Shown in pieces: positions 51,565 through 60,227 of a stretch of 63,907 nt of DNA (positions within the stretch are counted from its first letter, which is position 1; every line of letters begins with the position of its first letter). The notes under the pieces are model-generated. The model had not been told where the DNA came from. It did not search any database and was given only the letters and a program-made list of their open reading frames with translations. The DNA comes from Ruminococcus sp. (GTDB taxonomy: Bacteria > Bacillota > Clostridia > Oscillospirales > Ruminococcaceae), in contig NZ_JAILMR010000066.1 of assembly GCF_024692365.1 (NCBI RefSeq), forward strand, positions 1 through 63,907, read 5' to 3'. The position numbers were made by a program, and so were the translations under genes.

Positions 51565-53175
51565 ATGAGATCATATCTAAAAAAATTACTGAGCCTTGTG
51601 ACCGCAGGCGCTATGTCTGTATCCGCACTGCCCTTCGTAAGCGCTCAGGCTAAAGACATTTCCACCATGACACCTAAGGAGATAGCTGCTGATATGGGTG
51701 TGGGCTGGAACCTCGGCAATACCCTTGACGCTCATGACAGCGGCAGTCACAAAAAAATGGGACTAGAGTCAGAGACCTACTGGGGCAACCCCAAGGCGAC
51801 AAAGGAACTCATCGATACGGTAAAAGCCAAGGGCTTCAATACTATCCGTATCCCAGTGACCTGGTATCCCCATGCTGACGCTAACTACAAGATAAACAGC
51901 GCGTGGATGAGCAGAGTTAAGCAGGTGGTCGATTGGGCGATAGCTGATGACACCTATGTTATACTCAATATCCATCACGAGGAATGGAACAGACCAACCA
52001 ATGCTAACTACTCCGCGGCTTCAAAGGAACTGAAAGCTTTCTGGAAACAGATAGCTAACGAATTCCAGAACTACGACCGTCACCTCATATTTGAGGGAAT
52101 GAACGAGCCCAGAGATTACGGCGGAACTCACGAATGGGACGGCGGTACGTCCGAAATGAGAGAAGTTGTCAACAAGCTGGACAAGGATTTTGTTGATACC
52201 GTAAGAGCAACAGGCGGCAAGAACAAAACCAGATGCCTGATGATACCCACCTACGCGGCAAGCGCCACTCCTGCTGCTATGCGTGCGCTGACCATCCCCA
52301 ATGACCCTAACGTAATGGTATCCATCCACGCTTATAATCCTTATAACTTCACCATGAACACAGGCAGCGGTGCCACTAGCGTATTTGACAGCAATATGGA
52401 AAATGAGCTGAAACAGCTCTTCAACAATATCAACAACATCTACCTTTCAAAGGGCAAGACTGTCGTTATCGGTGAGTTCAGTTCTTCAAACAAGAACAAC
52501 ACCAGCGAGCGTGTAAAGTGGGCTAAGAGCTACGCTACACAGGCTAAGGCAAAGGGCATACCGATAGTTCTCTGGGATAACAACTGTCCCACCGATACCC
52601 ATAATAACGGCGAAGGTCACGGCTATCTCAACAGAAAAACTCTCAAGTGGTACGATGCATCAGAGCCCGTTGTTAATGAACTGATAAAGAGCTACGGCTA
52701 CGTTAAAGCTACCAAGGAAAAGTCCATCAAGAACTGCAAGATAACTCTTTCCCAGTATTACTTCACCTACGACAGCAACACCCATAAGCCTTCTGTAAAA
52801 GTTACCTTTGATGGCAAGACCCTCACCGAGGGCAAGGATTACACTCTCGGTTACAGCGGCGGTAAAAATATCGGTGAAGCTTACGTAACAGTTACAGGCG
52901 CAGGAGATTTCAAGGGTTCATCAAGCGTCAAGTATGCTATCGACCCTGCAGACCTTTCCAAATACAAGCTGGGTGATGTTAACTTTGATAATTCCATAAA
53001 CGTTTCCGATATCACCCTGATAGCTGCTCACATAAAGAACAAGAGACAGCTGTCTGCAAGCCGCATCAAGGCTGCCGACGTTAATAATGACAATAAGCTG
53101 AACGTAACAGATATCATAAAGATAGCAGCCCACATCAAGGGCAAAAAGCTGCTCCCCAACAAGAGCGTAGCATAA
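51565..53175 (+). CDS. Secreted GH5 endoglucanase with type I dockerin
   Basis: A 536-residue exported cellulase/hemicellulase. A signal peptide (1-29) precedes a GH5 barrel (about 35-365) with GWNLGNTLDA, ILNIHHEEW, acid/base E181 (EGMNEP) and nucleophile E304 (VIGEFSS). A beta-sandwich module (about 390-460) and a C-terminal dockerin with two calcium-binding repeats (DVNFDNSINVSDI and DVNNDNKLNVTDI) follow, so it should dock to a cohesin scaffold. ATG at 51565 follows AAAGGAG; the earlier ATG at 51544 would place that site inside the gene. The GWNLGNT/WGNP pattern resembles GH5 subfamily 4, with activity on beta-glucans or xyloglucan. No scaffoldin is in this window. Confidence 0.92.
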   Translation: MRSYLKKLLSLVTAGAMSVSALPFVSAQAKDISTMTPKEIAADMGVGWNLGNTLDAHDSGSHKKMGLESETYWGNPKATKELIDTVKAKGFNTIRIPVTWYPHADANYKINSAWMSRVKQVVDWAIADDTYVILNIHHEEWNRPTNANYSAASKELKAFWKQIANEFQNYDRHLIFEGMNEPRDYGGTHEWDGGTSEMREVVNKLDKDFVDTVRATGGKNKTRCLMIPTYAASATPAAMRALTIPNDPNVMVSIHAYNPYNFTMNTGSGATSVFDSNMENELKQLFNNINNIYLSKGKTVVIGEFSSSNKNNTSERVKWAKSYATQAKAKGIPIVLWDNNCPTDTHNNGEGHGYLNRKTLKWYDASEPVVNELIKSYGYVKATKEKSIKNCKITLSQYYFTYDSNTHKPSVKVTFDGKTLTEGKDYTLGYSGGKNIGEAYVTVTGAGDFKGSSSVKYAIDPADLSKYKLGDVNFDNSINVSDITLIAAHIKNKRQLSASRIKAADVNNDNKLNVTDIIKIAAHIKGKKLLPNKSVA

Positions 53176-53192
53176 AACAGCAAACAACGCAT

Positions 53193-53228
53193 ATCACCCG
53201 CAGACGAACATTCCCGCCTGCGGGTGAT
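53193..53228 (+). terminator. Hairpin after the GH5 gene
   Basis: Perfect 11-bp stem ATCACCCGCAG/CTGCGGGTGAT with a 14-base loop; the T tail is weak. Confidence 0.7.
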
Positions 53229-53361
53229 TCATTGATTTGGGTAAAAAAAGCCGAGGCTCATATGCCGTACAAGTAAATTGTATAAACCCCATAAATTATT
53301 AACAGAATCTTCTACATTAGGGCTCATCATTTCGGGTGATGAAGTTTTTTCGGGGAAATGG

Positions 53362-53482
53362 TATAATGTGTATAGTGGAAAATTTGCAAAAAAACAGGGA
53401 AGAACAAAAGGAGATATCCATCAGCACCCCTATCGTAGACTAAAAAGACGGCTCGGCGCAGCAGAACGCCGAGTCGTTTTTT
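53362..53482 (+). ncRNA. Possible small orphan transcript
   Basis: TATAAT (53362-53367) preceded by TGG forms an extended -10 without a good -35. About 80 bases later a strong terminator follows (53446-53482, CTCGGCG/CGCCGAG extended by G-U and A-T pairs, then T6). Between them AAAGGAG is followed by a short frame lacking ATG, GTG or TTG. A small RNA or leader peptide are both possible. No antisense gene is present. Confidence 0.35.
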
Positions 53483-53530
53483 ACACATTTACTGCGTTGG
53501 TACGCATTTTTATAAACTAAAGTACGTTTC

Positions 53531-53590
53531 GTATGATTTCGTAACCTTTGGTATACAGTCGTATCGTTTGGTACATTTTCGTATAGAAAA
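53531..53590. repeat. Six direct repeats with exact 10-bp period
   Basis: GTA begins at 53531, 53541, 53551, 53561, 53571 and 53581. Units read GTATGATTTC, GTAACCTTTG, GTATACAGTC, GTATCGTTTG, GTACATTTTC and GTATAGAAAA. The consensus is GTAT-N2-TTT-C/G. The spacing of one helical turn would place all sites on one face of the DNA, as expected for cooperative protein binding. Confidence 0.75.
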
Positions 53591-53760
53591 ATCACCACAG
53601 CTATACCACACATATGCAGAAAAAAATAAAAACTTTTTCTGTGAAAGGTCTTTATTTTTTGTGAAAAATGTTGTATAATGTAAAGTGAACTATTTTGCGG
53701 ACAGATAATGCATTATCATGCGTCTGCAAGACTGATTTTTATCGTTCGTAAGAGGTAGAT

Positions 53761-54252
53761 ATGGAATTCACCGAGCTAATAAAAAACGATGCGGCGGGGA
53801 TAAGTGAGATGTCAGCAATGGCGACAGCTATCGTCAGAGAACACTTTGATCCGCTGATAGGCAAAGCGCAGAACGACTACATGATAGCTTTGTTTCAAAC
53901 GGAAGAAGCTATCACAAAACAGCTTGAAAACGGATACAGATATTTCTTTGTAAGGGACGGCGGCAGAAATGTCGGGTTTACGGCATTTTATCCGAGGGAC
54001 GTTGCTATGTATATAAGCAAGTTCTATCTTTACAAAGAAGAACGCAGCAAAGGATATTCGCGGGATATGCTGGAGTTCGTGAAAGATGAAGCGAAAAAGC
54101 TTGGACTTTGCCGCATCGAACTGAATGTCAACAAACATAACAGCGCTTGCAAAGCTTATGAAGCGCTGGGATTCAAAGTTATACGTTCGGAAAAGAATGA
54201 TATCGGGAACGGGTTCTTTATGGACGACTACGTATACGGACTTGATATTTGA
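53761..54252 (+). CDS. GNAT-family acetyltransferase
   Basis: A 163-residue N-acetyltransferase. The acetyl-CoA loop region KEERSKGYSRDMLEFVKDEAK and motif B VNKHNSACKAYEALGF are clear. ATG at 53761 follows GAGGTAGAT. The -10 TATAAT at 53674-53679 has no strong -35; the 10-bp-phased repeats lie 80-140 bases upstream and may control it. Substrate unknown. Confidence 0.87.
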   Translation: MEFTELIKNDAAGISEMSAMATAIVREHFDPLIGKAQNDYMIALFQTEEAITKQLENGYRYFFVRDGGRNVGFTAFYPRDVAMYISKFYLYKEERSKGYSRDMLEFVKDEAKKLGLCRIELNVNKHNSACKAYEALGFKVIRSEKNDIGNGFFMDDYVYGLDI

Positions 54253-54288
54253 TCTGCATAAATACATTTTTGCAAGGAGGAAAACACA

Positions 54289-54849
54289 ATGGCAACCTAC
54301 AAGGTATTAATAATGGGCAAGGAGTACGTCCTCTCAAGTAATGAAAACAAGGACTACACCGAAAGGCTGGCGGAAGCACTGAATAAGCGCTTAAAGGACA
54401 TGAAAGCACGTTTTTCAAGTCTTACCATCACTGACTGCGCAGTACTCACCGCCCTTGACTGCATGGACGAACTGGGACAGTCCAACAGAAATATCGACAA
54501 TATTCGCACACAGATAAAGGATTACGTTGATGACGCTGGCAGAGCGAGAGATCAGGCAATTGCGGCACAGCGCGAGATAAAGATGCTGAAAGAGAGAGTT
54601 GAACAGCTTGAAAAGGAACTGGCTGAGCGCACTAATTTCAGCGCAATGGATAACGTGGGCGAAGCTGTGAGCGCCGAGGATATCCTCAGAGGCGATATCA
54701 AGGCGGCAATAGGCGAGACTTCCGAACCTGAAGCAGTCCATGCGGAAAATAACGCACAGAAAAGGTCTATTCAGGACAGCCCCTATATGCGCAGTTACGA
54801 ACAGGCTATGAACAGCAGACCTGCCAACGGTCAGGGAAATAACAAGTAA
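54289..54849 (+). CDS. zapA: Cell division protein ZapA-like
   Basis: A 186-residue FtsZ-ring stabiliser. The N-terminal ZapA domain (YKVLIMGKEYVLSSNENKDYTERLAEALN) is followed by a coiled coil (about 60-120) and an acidic, disordered tail, which makes it longer than the usual 85-100 residues. ATG at 54289 follows AAGGAGG. The U32 peptidase gene begins right after the stop, a combination often seen in Firmicutes. Confidence 0.87.
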   Translation: MATYKVLIMGKEYVLSSNENKDYTERLAEALNKRLKDMKARFSSLTITDCAVLTALDCMDELGQSNRNIDNIRTQIKDYVDDAGRARDQAIAAQREIKMLKERVEQLEKELAERTNFSAMDNVGEAVSAEDILRGDIKAAIGETSEPEAVHAENNAQKRSIQDSPYMRSYEQAMNSRPANGQGNNK

Positions 54850-56901
54850 ATGGCAGAGATACTAGCACCCTGCGGTTCACCCGAGGTATTGAAAGCCGCT
54901 CTGAGAGCGGGCTGTGATGCGGTCTATCTTGGCGGTGAGGACTTTTCTGCCAGACAGAACGCGGCAAATTTCTGCAACGCCGATATAGAAGAAGCGGTAT
55001 ACCAATGTCACAAGCGCGGCGTGAAAGTCTACCGCACGATAAACACGGTGATTTTTGACGATCAGCTTGACGAGTGCATGAAGGCTGTTAAGCACTGTGC
55101 GGCTGCGGGCGTTGACGGCATCATCACACAGGACTTAGCCCTTGTGGAAATGGTTCGCAGATGCTGTCCCGAACTGCACATTCACGCTTCAACACAGATG
55201 ACCATACATACCCGTCGGGGCATGGAGGTCACTAAAGATCTGGGATTCCGCCGCACCGTACTTTCCCGCGAACTCCCTCTTGATATAATAAGAGAGCTAT
55301 CCGCACTGGGAATTGAGACCGAAGTTTTTGTACACGGAGCGCTTTGTATGTCGGTATCGGGACAGTGCTACATGAGTGCTGTGGTCGGTTCAAGAAGTGC
55401 CAACAGAGGTCTTTGCGCACAGGCTTGCAGACTTCCCTGCAATGCGGGCGGTCGCGGAAGAGAGAGGTATGATCTTTCGCTGAAAGACCTTTCATACTGC
55501 GATGAACTGAGCGAGATAGTCAGCGCAGGCGTAAGCTCGCTGAAAATCGAGGGGCGCATGAAACGTCCCGAATATGTGGCTATGGCTGTTGACAGCTGCA
55601 AAAAAGCTCTCGCAGGGGAAGACTACGACAGGCAGACCCTTGAAGCTGTTTTCTCCCGCAACGGTTTTACAAACGGTTATCTGCGGCATAAGCTGGGCGG
55701 AGATATGTTCGGTATGCGCACAGGCGAGGACGCTGCTGCGGGTGCTAAAGCTATGCCCAGAATTCACGAGCTTTACCGCTATGAGGACAAGCGCGATACC
55801 CTGAATTTTGATATAAGGATAAAGGCTGACGAACTCATAATGATCACCGCGCGTGACAGTCTCGGTACTGAAGTCAGCATCACAGGTGAATATCCTCAGC
55901 AGGCGATGAACAGAGCTATCGACGAAGCGGCGGTGATAAAGCAGCTTTCAAAGCTTGGCGATACGATATATATTTTCGGCGGTGCTGAATGTGATATCGA
56001 TGACGGACTTTTCGTAAGTCCCGGTGTACTGAACGAGTTAAGGCGTAAAGTCTGTATGGAAATGGACAACGAACGTGCGCTGAAAAACTCCGCTGTCGTG
56101 CCCTTTGAAAAGCAGGATATACTTGATTTCGATGAATACAAGGGCGGCGGACAGACTATCCGTGTAAGCGTGACTAACCTTGAACAGCTTGGTGCGGTAT
56201 CTCCCGAAAAGGTTGAGATGTGCTGTGTACCCCTTGACCTTGCCGTGCGTGCGGCAGAGGTCTTCCCTGTCCATAAACTGGCGGTGATGATGCCGCGATT
56301 CACTTTTGATGAAGAAAAACAGCTGAACCGTCTTGCCGAGGCAAAGCGCGTGGGGATAAATCATCTGTACGCCACAAACCTCGCACACACCGAGATAGCC
56401 AAAGAACTGGGCATGGTGCTTCATGCGGGATTCGGATTCAATCTGACGAATTCATGTGCGCTGAATATGGCTAAAGAACTTGGTGCGGCTGATGCAATTG
56501 TCAGCTTTGAACTTAAAGCGGCGCAGATAGCAAGGCTGAAAAAGCCCATGCCCATCGGTGTTTATGCCTACGGCAGACTGCCACTTATGCTGACGGTGAA
56601 CTGTCCGATATCGACGGCGGCAGGCTGTAAAAACTGCATACATCATATCACCGACCGCACGGGCAGGGACTTCCCTGTCAGGTGTTCAAAGCGGGAGGGC
56701 TATGTGGAGATACTCAACAGCGAGGTGCTTTACATGGCTGACAAGCTTGGCGACCTCCGAAGTGCTGATATACTTATGCTTGATTTTACCGATGAAACTC
56801 CCGCACAGGTGAGACACATCATCGAGGAATACGAAAACGGCGGACTTAACGGCAGACCCGATAAGATAACACGTGGTCTGTATTACCGCGGTGTACAATA
56901 A
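54850..56901 (+). CDS. U32-family peptidase-like protein (RlhA/TrhP type)
   Basis: A 683-residue protein. MAEILAPCGSPEVLKAALRAGCDAVYLGGEDFSAR is the U32 N-terminal signature; the conserved Cys set appears in VSGQCYMSAVVGSRSANRGLCAQACRLPC. A C-terminal DUF3656-like domain (about 360-680) contains CPISTAAGCKNC. Related proteins (RlhA, TrhP) hydroxylate RNA rather than cut protein, so tRNA or rRNA modification is possible. ATG at 54850 directly follows the zapA stop. Confidence 0.88.
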   Translation: MAEILAPCGSPEVLKAALRAGCDAVYLGGEDFSARQNAANFCNADIEEAVYQCHKRGVKVYRTINTVIFDDQLDECMKAVKHCAAAGVDGIITQDLALVEMVRRCCPELHIHASTQMTIHTRRGMEVTKDLGFRRTVLSRELPLDIIRELSALGIETEVFVHGALCMSVSGQCYMSAVVGSRSANRGLCAQACRLPCNAGGRGRERYDLSLKDLSYCDELSEIVSAGVSSLKIEGRMKRPEYVAMAVDSCKKALAGEDYDRQTLEAVFSRNGFTNGYLRHKLGGDMFGMRTGEDAAAGAKAMPRIHELYRYEDKRDTLNFDIRIKADELIMITARDSLGTEVSITGEYPQQAMNRAIDEAAVIKQLSKLGDTIYIFGGAECDIDDGLFVSPGVLNELRRKVCMEMDNERALKNSAVVPFEKQDILDFDEYKGGGQTIRVSVTNLEQLGAVSPEKVEMCCVPLDLAVRAAEVFPVHKLAVMMPRFTFDEEKQLNRLAEAKRVGINHLYATNLAHTEIAKELGMVLHAGFGFNLTNSCALNMAKELGAADAIVSFELKAAQIARLKKPMPIGVYAYGRLPLMLTVNCPISTAAGCKNCIHHITDRTGRDFPVRCSKREGYVEILNSEVLYMADKLGDLRSADILMLDFTDETPAQVRHIIEEYENGGLNGRPDKITRGLYYRGVQ

Positions 56902-56912
56902 AGGAGACAGTT

Positions 56913-57356
56913 ATGAGATTATTGTTCAAGAAACTGCGTGAAAACGCAGTCATACCGAAATATCAGACAGAATACAGCGCAGGGCTCGATCTTTGCGCCT
57001 GTGTTGAGGGCGAGATAAAGGTTCCCGCAGGAGCTACCGTCAAAGTGCCCACAGGTCTTGCGGCAGAGCTTGAAAACGAAAAGAACGCCGTTCTGCTGAT
57101 ATATGCGAGAAGTTCTCTCGCAACAAAGCTTGGTCTTGCACCCGCTAACTGCGTTGGCGTAGTTGACTGGGACTACCGCGGCGAGCTTATTGTCGCACTG
57201 CACAATCATTCAAGTGAGGACTGCACAATAAACAACGGCGACAGGATAGCTCAGCTGGTGATAACCCCGATATATCGCCCCGAGATATGCGAAGCTGATG
57301 AACTTTCAGACACTGCAAGAGGTGCGGGCGGATTTGGCTCCACCGGAAAAAGATGA
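56913..57356 (+). CDS. dut: Deoxyuridine 5'-triphosphate nucleotidohydrolase
   Basis: A 147-residue trimeric dUTPase keeping uracil out of DNA. The five motifs are present: AGLDLCA (1), YARSSLATK (2), GVVDWDYRGEL (3), NGDRIAQLVI (4) and RGAGGFGSTG (5). AAAGGAG precedes ATG at 56913, 11 bases after the U32 gene, and a strong bidirectional terminator follows. Confidence 0.95.
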   Translation: MRLLFKKLRENAVIPKYQTEYSAGLDLCACVEGEIKVPAGATVKVPTGLAAELENEKNAVLLIYARSSLATKLGLAPANCVGVVDWDYRGELIVALHNHSSEDCTINNGDRIAQLVITPIYRPEICEADELSDTARGAGGFGSTGKR

Positions 57357-57395
57357 AAAAACTGCGTCTGCGAAAATTCCGCGGACGCAGTTTTT
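57357..57395. terminator. Bidirectional terminator of dut and hypE
   Basis: AAAAACTGCGTC and GACGCAGTTTTT form a stem of about 12 bp with A/T runs on both sides, between convergent genes. Confidence 0.9.
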
Positions 57396-57399
57396 ATTA

Positions 57400-58407
57400 T
57401 CAGCATATTCTCGGCAAAAGCTCGCCGCCGGGCTGGGGGAGCATGGTCTGGGCGCCTATCTCGGTCTCCATTACTACTCTGCCTGCGTTTTCGGCGGTTA
57501 TCTCGCCGATGATAGCGGCATTCTTGGAGTACTTGCCCTCGCGGAGCTTTTCAACCAGTGCAGGTGCTTTGTCCTTGGGGGCGATTATTACAAGTCTGCC
57601 CTCACAAGCGAGGTAGAGGGGTTCAAGACCAAGCATACCGCAAACACCCTTAACAGCGGGGTCAACGGGGATATCCTCTGCGTTCAGGCGAACGCCTACA
57701 TTGCTCTGCTCTGCAATCTCATAGAGGACTGTACCAACGCCGCCGCGGGTAGCGTCACGGATAGTGTGGATATCATTGGTGACGGTATACAGGCTTTCAA
57801 CTGTGCCCCAGAGAGGTGCGCAGTCGCTGTCAACATTGGCATCTATGCCGTATTCATCGCGGGCGAGAAGTATGGTACAGCCGTGTCTGCCCACATCGCC
57901 TGTAACGATTACAGCATCGCCGGGCTTAGCGTATGTGCCCGAGGTATCGGCGTTATCCATTATCCTGCCTATGCCTGTGGTGGTGATGAATATCTTATCC
58001 ACCTGACCCTTGCCTGCGACCTTTGTATCGCCTGCAACGATCTTCACGCCTGCTTCGGCCGCGGTCTTTTCCATAGAAGCGGCAATCTCTTCAAGCTTGT
58101 CAAGGGGGAAGCCCTCTTCGATGACGAAAGCGCAGGTGAGATACAGGGGCTTCGCGCCCATGCAGGAGAGGTCGTTGACGGTTCCGCATATGGACAGCTT
58201 ACCGATGTTTCCGCCGTTGAATTCAAAGGGGGAAACGATGAAGCCGTCGGTGGACATGGCAAGTCTGCCGTCGCCGATATTAAGCACAGCGGCATCATCT
58301 GCTGTGAACTGAGGATTTGAAAAATGCGCCTTGAAAACTCTGTCGATAAGCTCCGAGGTCTGCTTTCCGCCCGCACCGTGGGCAAGGGTAACTGTTTTTT
58401 CTGACAT
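57400..58407 (-). CDS. hypE: Hydrogenase maturation protein HypE
   Basis: A 335-residue enzyme that dehydrates the thiocarboxamide on its own C-terminal Cys to thiocyanate, the cyanide donor for Fe(CN)2CO. The AIR-synthase-like fold shows DDAAVLNIGDGRLAMSTDGFIVSP and the essential C-terminus PRIC is intact. ATG at 58407 follows AAAGGAG. The gap to hypD (183 bases) holds three hairpins, GCGCC/GGCGC, TATACGGC/GCCGTATA (58462-58482) and TTCCCC/GGGGAA, and no gene. Confidence 0.95.
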   Translation of the reverse strand: MSEKTVTLAHGAGGKQTSELIDRVFKAHFSNPQFTADDAAVLNIGDGRLAMSTDGFIVSPFEFNGGNIGKLSICGTVNDLSCMGAKPLYLTCAFVIEEGFPLDKLEEIAASMEKTAAEAGVKIVAGDTKVAGKGQVDKIFITTTGIGRIMDNADTSGTYAKPGDAVIVTGDVGRHGCTILLARDEYGIDANVDSDCAPLWGTVESLYTVTNDIHTIRDATRGGVGTVLYEIAEQSNVGVRLNAEDIPVDPAVKGVCGMLGLEPLYLACEGRLVIIAPKDKAPALVEKLREGKYSKNAAIIGEITAENAGRVVMETEIGAQTMLPQPGGELLPRIC

Positions 58408-58590
58408 ATTGTATTTACTCCTTTGTGCGCCCGCAGGCGCTTAAATGTTATTGCCTTATTTTATACGGCTATCTGCCGTATAGACAGGGATATATTGTGC
58501 TGACGTATTCTTCCCCACGCCTGCGGCGGGGAAAAGAACACAGCCGAACTCCCATTTTACGCCTTTATGCGCTGTTATTTATCCTGTCGG

Positions 58591-59637
58591 TCAGATACCG
58601 CCGTACTGGTAGTATGCCGCACAGGCACCCTCATCGGATACCATGCACGCGCCCACAGGATGTTCGGGTGTACAAACCTTTCCGAATACCTTGCAGTCGC
58701 AGGGTTTGCATTTGCCTTGCAGGACTTCTCCACAGCGACAGGCAGGATTCGGTCTGCCCTTTATCTCGGGCATAGCGTACTTCTTTCTTGCATCGAAATC
58801 GGCGTACTCATCGCGGAGTTTCATGCCCGACATGGGTATAACGCCAAGACCGCGCCATTCGGTATCGCAGGGCTCCATGACCTTTTCTATCAGCTTCTGC
58901 GCGGGGGGATTGCCCTCGGGCTTAACTACGCGGGGGTAGCAGTTGACGAAGAAAGGCTCGTCCTTTTCGGCGTTCTTCAGTATCACTGCAAGGGCGGTGA
59001 GAAGTTCGCTGGCGGTGAAGCCCGCGATAACGCCAGATACGCCTTTATCTTTCAGGTCTTCGCATATCGATGTACCTGTGATGGCATTTACATGACCCGG
59101 ATACAGGAAAGCATCTGCACTGCCTTCAAGTGCCGCATAGGCATTGGGCATGGTCTTGTTTGCGGTCAGCAGAGAGAAGTTGGTGAGACCCTCTTTCTTG
59201 GCAGTTTCAGCCGCAAGACAGGCAGATGGGGTAGTTGTTTCAAATCCCACCGCCAGAAAAACTATCTGTTCATCGGGATTCTGGCGAGCCATCTCAACAG
59301 CATCAAGAGGTGAATACACAGGGCGGACAACAGCGCCCTTTGCCCTTGCGCCTGCAAGAGACATCTCCGTACCGGGTACACGTATCAGGTCACCGAAGGT
59401 TGTTATAACACAGCCCTTTTCCAGCGCCAGCCAGATAGCTTCATCGATGAAGCCTACTGGTGTTACGCACACGGGACATCCGGGTCCCGAGATAAGTTCA
59501 ACATTTTCGGGCAGAAGTTTGCGCAGACCCAGTTTGAATATCTCATGGGTATGGGTGCCGCAGACCTCCATTATACGCAGGGGTCTTCCCTTATAGTTAA
59601 CGATTATATCCCTTGCCTTTTTAGCCTGTTCGTTCAC
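58591..59637 (-). CDS. hypD: Hydrogenase maturation protein HypD
   Basis: A 348-residue Fe-S scaffold on which Fe(CN)2CO is built with HypC. MEVCGTHTHEIFKLGL, GPGCPVCVTP and the late Cys cluster CRCGEVLQGKCKPCDCKVFGKVC are intact. Start is GTG at 59637, overlapping the hypC stop by four bases (GTGA). Confidence 0.95.
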   Translation of the reverse strand: MNEQAKKARDIIVNYKGRPLRIMEVCGTHTHEIFKLGLRKLLPENVELISGPGCPVCVTPVGFIDEAIWLALEKGCVITTFGDLIRVPGTEMSLAGARAKGAVVRPVYSPLDAVEMARQNPDEQIVFLAVGFETTTPSACLAAETAKKEGLTNFSLLTANKTMPNAYAALEGSADAFLYPGHVNAITGTSICEDLKDKGVSGVIAGFTASELLTALAVILKNAEKDEPFFVNCYPRVVKPEGNPPAQKLIEKVMEPCDTEWRGLGVIPMSGMKLRDEYADFDARKKYAMPEIKGRPNPACRCGEVLQGKCKPCDCKVFGKVCTPEHPVGACMVSDEGACAAYYQYGGI

Positions 59638-59843
59638 AGCAGACCCTCCATTACATCATTTGCTTCTTCCTCATCGCTCTCGGTGATCTTTGCGATAGCC
59701 ACACCAGCGTGTACCATAACATAATCGCCGGGTTCGAGGTCTTCAAGCAGATCGGCGCTGACCTCGCGCTTTGCGCCGTTTGCATCTATAAGGGCTGTAC
59801 CGTCCTTAACGTTTACTACTTTTGCAGATAATCCAACACACAT
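59634..59843 (-). CDS. hypC: Hydrogenase maturation chaperone HypC
   Basis: A 69-residue chaperone whose N-terminal Met-Cys (MCVG) binds the iron unit with HypD. DYVMVHAGVAIAKI is the typical C-terminal strand. AGGAGG precedes ATG at 59843. It is translationally coupled to hypD. Confidence 0.93.
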   Translation of the reverse strand: MCVGLSAKVVNVKDGTALIDANGAKREVSADLLEDLEPGDYVMVHAGVAIAKITESDEEEANDVMEGLL

Positions 59844-59907
59844 ATTTATCCTCCTATTCTAAATTGGGGACACGGTCGACACAGTCACCGTTAGCCCCCA
59901 TACCCCA

Positions 59908-60227
59908 AACATCAGCTTTGCTGATGTTGTGCTCGGCAAAACCTTCGCGCCCTTTAGGGGCTTGACGCTCCGCTCACCTCACTCGTTCCTCGTTCGGCGT
60001 GCTCGGTCAAGGGGCGCTAACTGCGACTGCGTCGGCAGTGGGCTCTTGCCTTGCTGTGAGGGTCATATTGTTTTGTTTGGGTTCTTCACGTTTATTGCAG
60101 CAAGCTGATAACAGCTTGCTGTTGTCAATTTAGTTCTTAACATTCTATCGTCCGCGGCATGGCAGCTTTGCCTTACACATTCTCCGCCGCGCAATTTATG
60201 AACGCAATATCGCTTCGCTTATATTGC
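59908..60227. repeat. Hairpin-rich non-coding gap between hypF and hypC
   Basis: This 320-base stretch contains AACATCAGC/GCTGATGTT (59908-59928), a long imperfect hairpin joining GCGCCC and CTTGAC to GTCAAG and GGGGCGC (59947-60017), CAGCAAGCTG/CAGCTTGCTG (60098-60121) and GCAATAT/ATATTGC (60204-60227). None has a T run. No ORF with a ribosome binding site is seen. It resembles a patch of inserted or expanded intergenic repeats. Confidence 0.6.

Noticed and set aside
53278-53520. Possible 80-residue protein after the GH5 gene
   Set aside because: The frame crosses an extended -10 and a strong terminator and has no ribosome binding site.
57298-58320. Plus-strand open frame of 340 codons opposite hypE
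   Set aside because: It begins inside dut, crosses the bidirectional terminator and mirrors the hypE gene, whose motifs are unambiguous.
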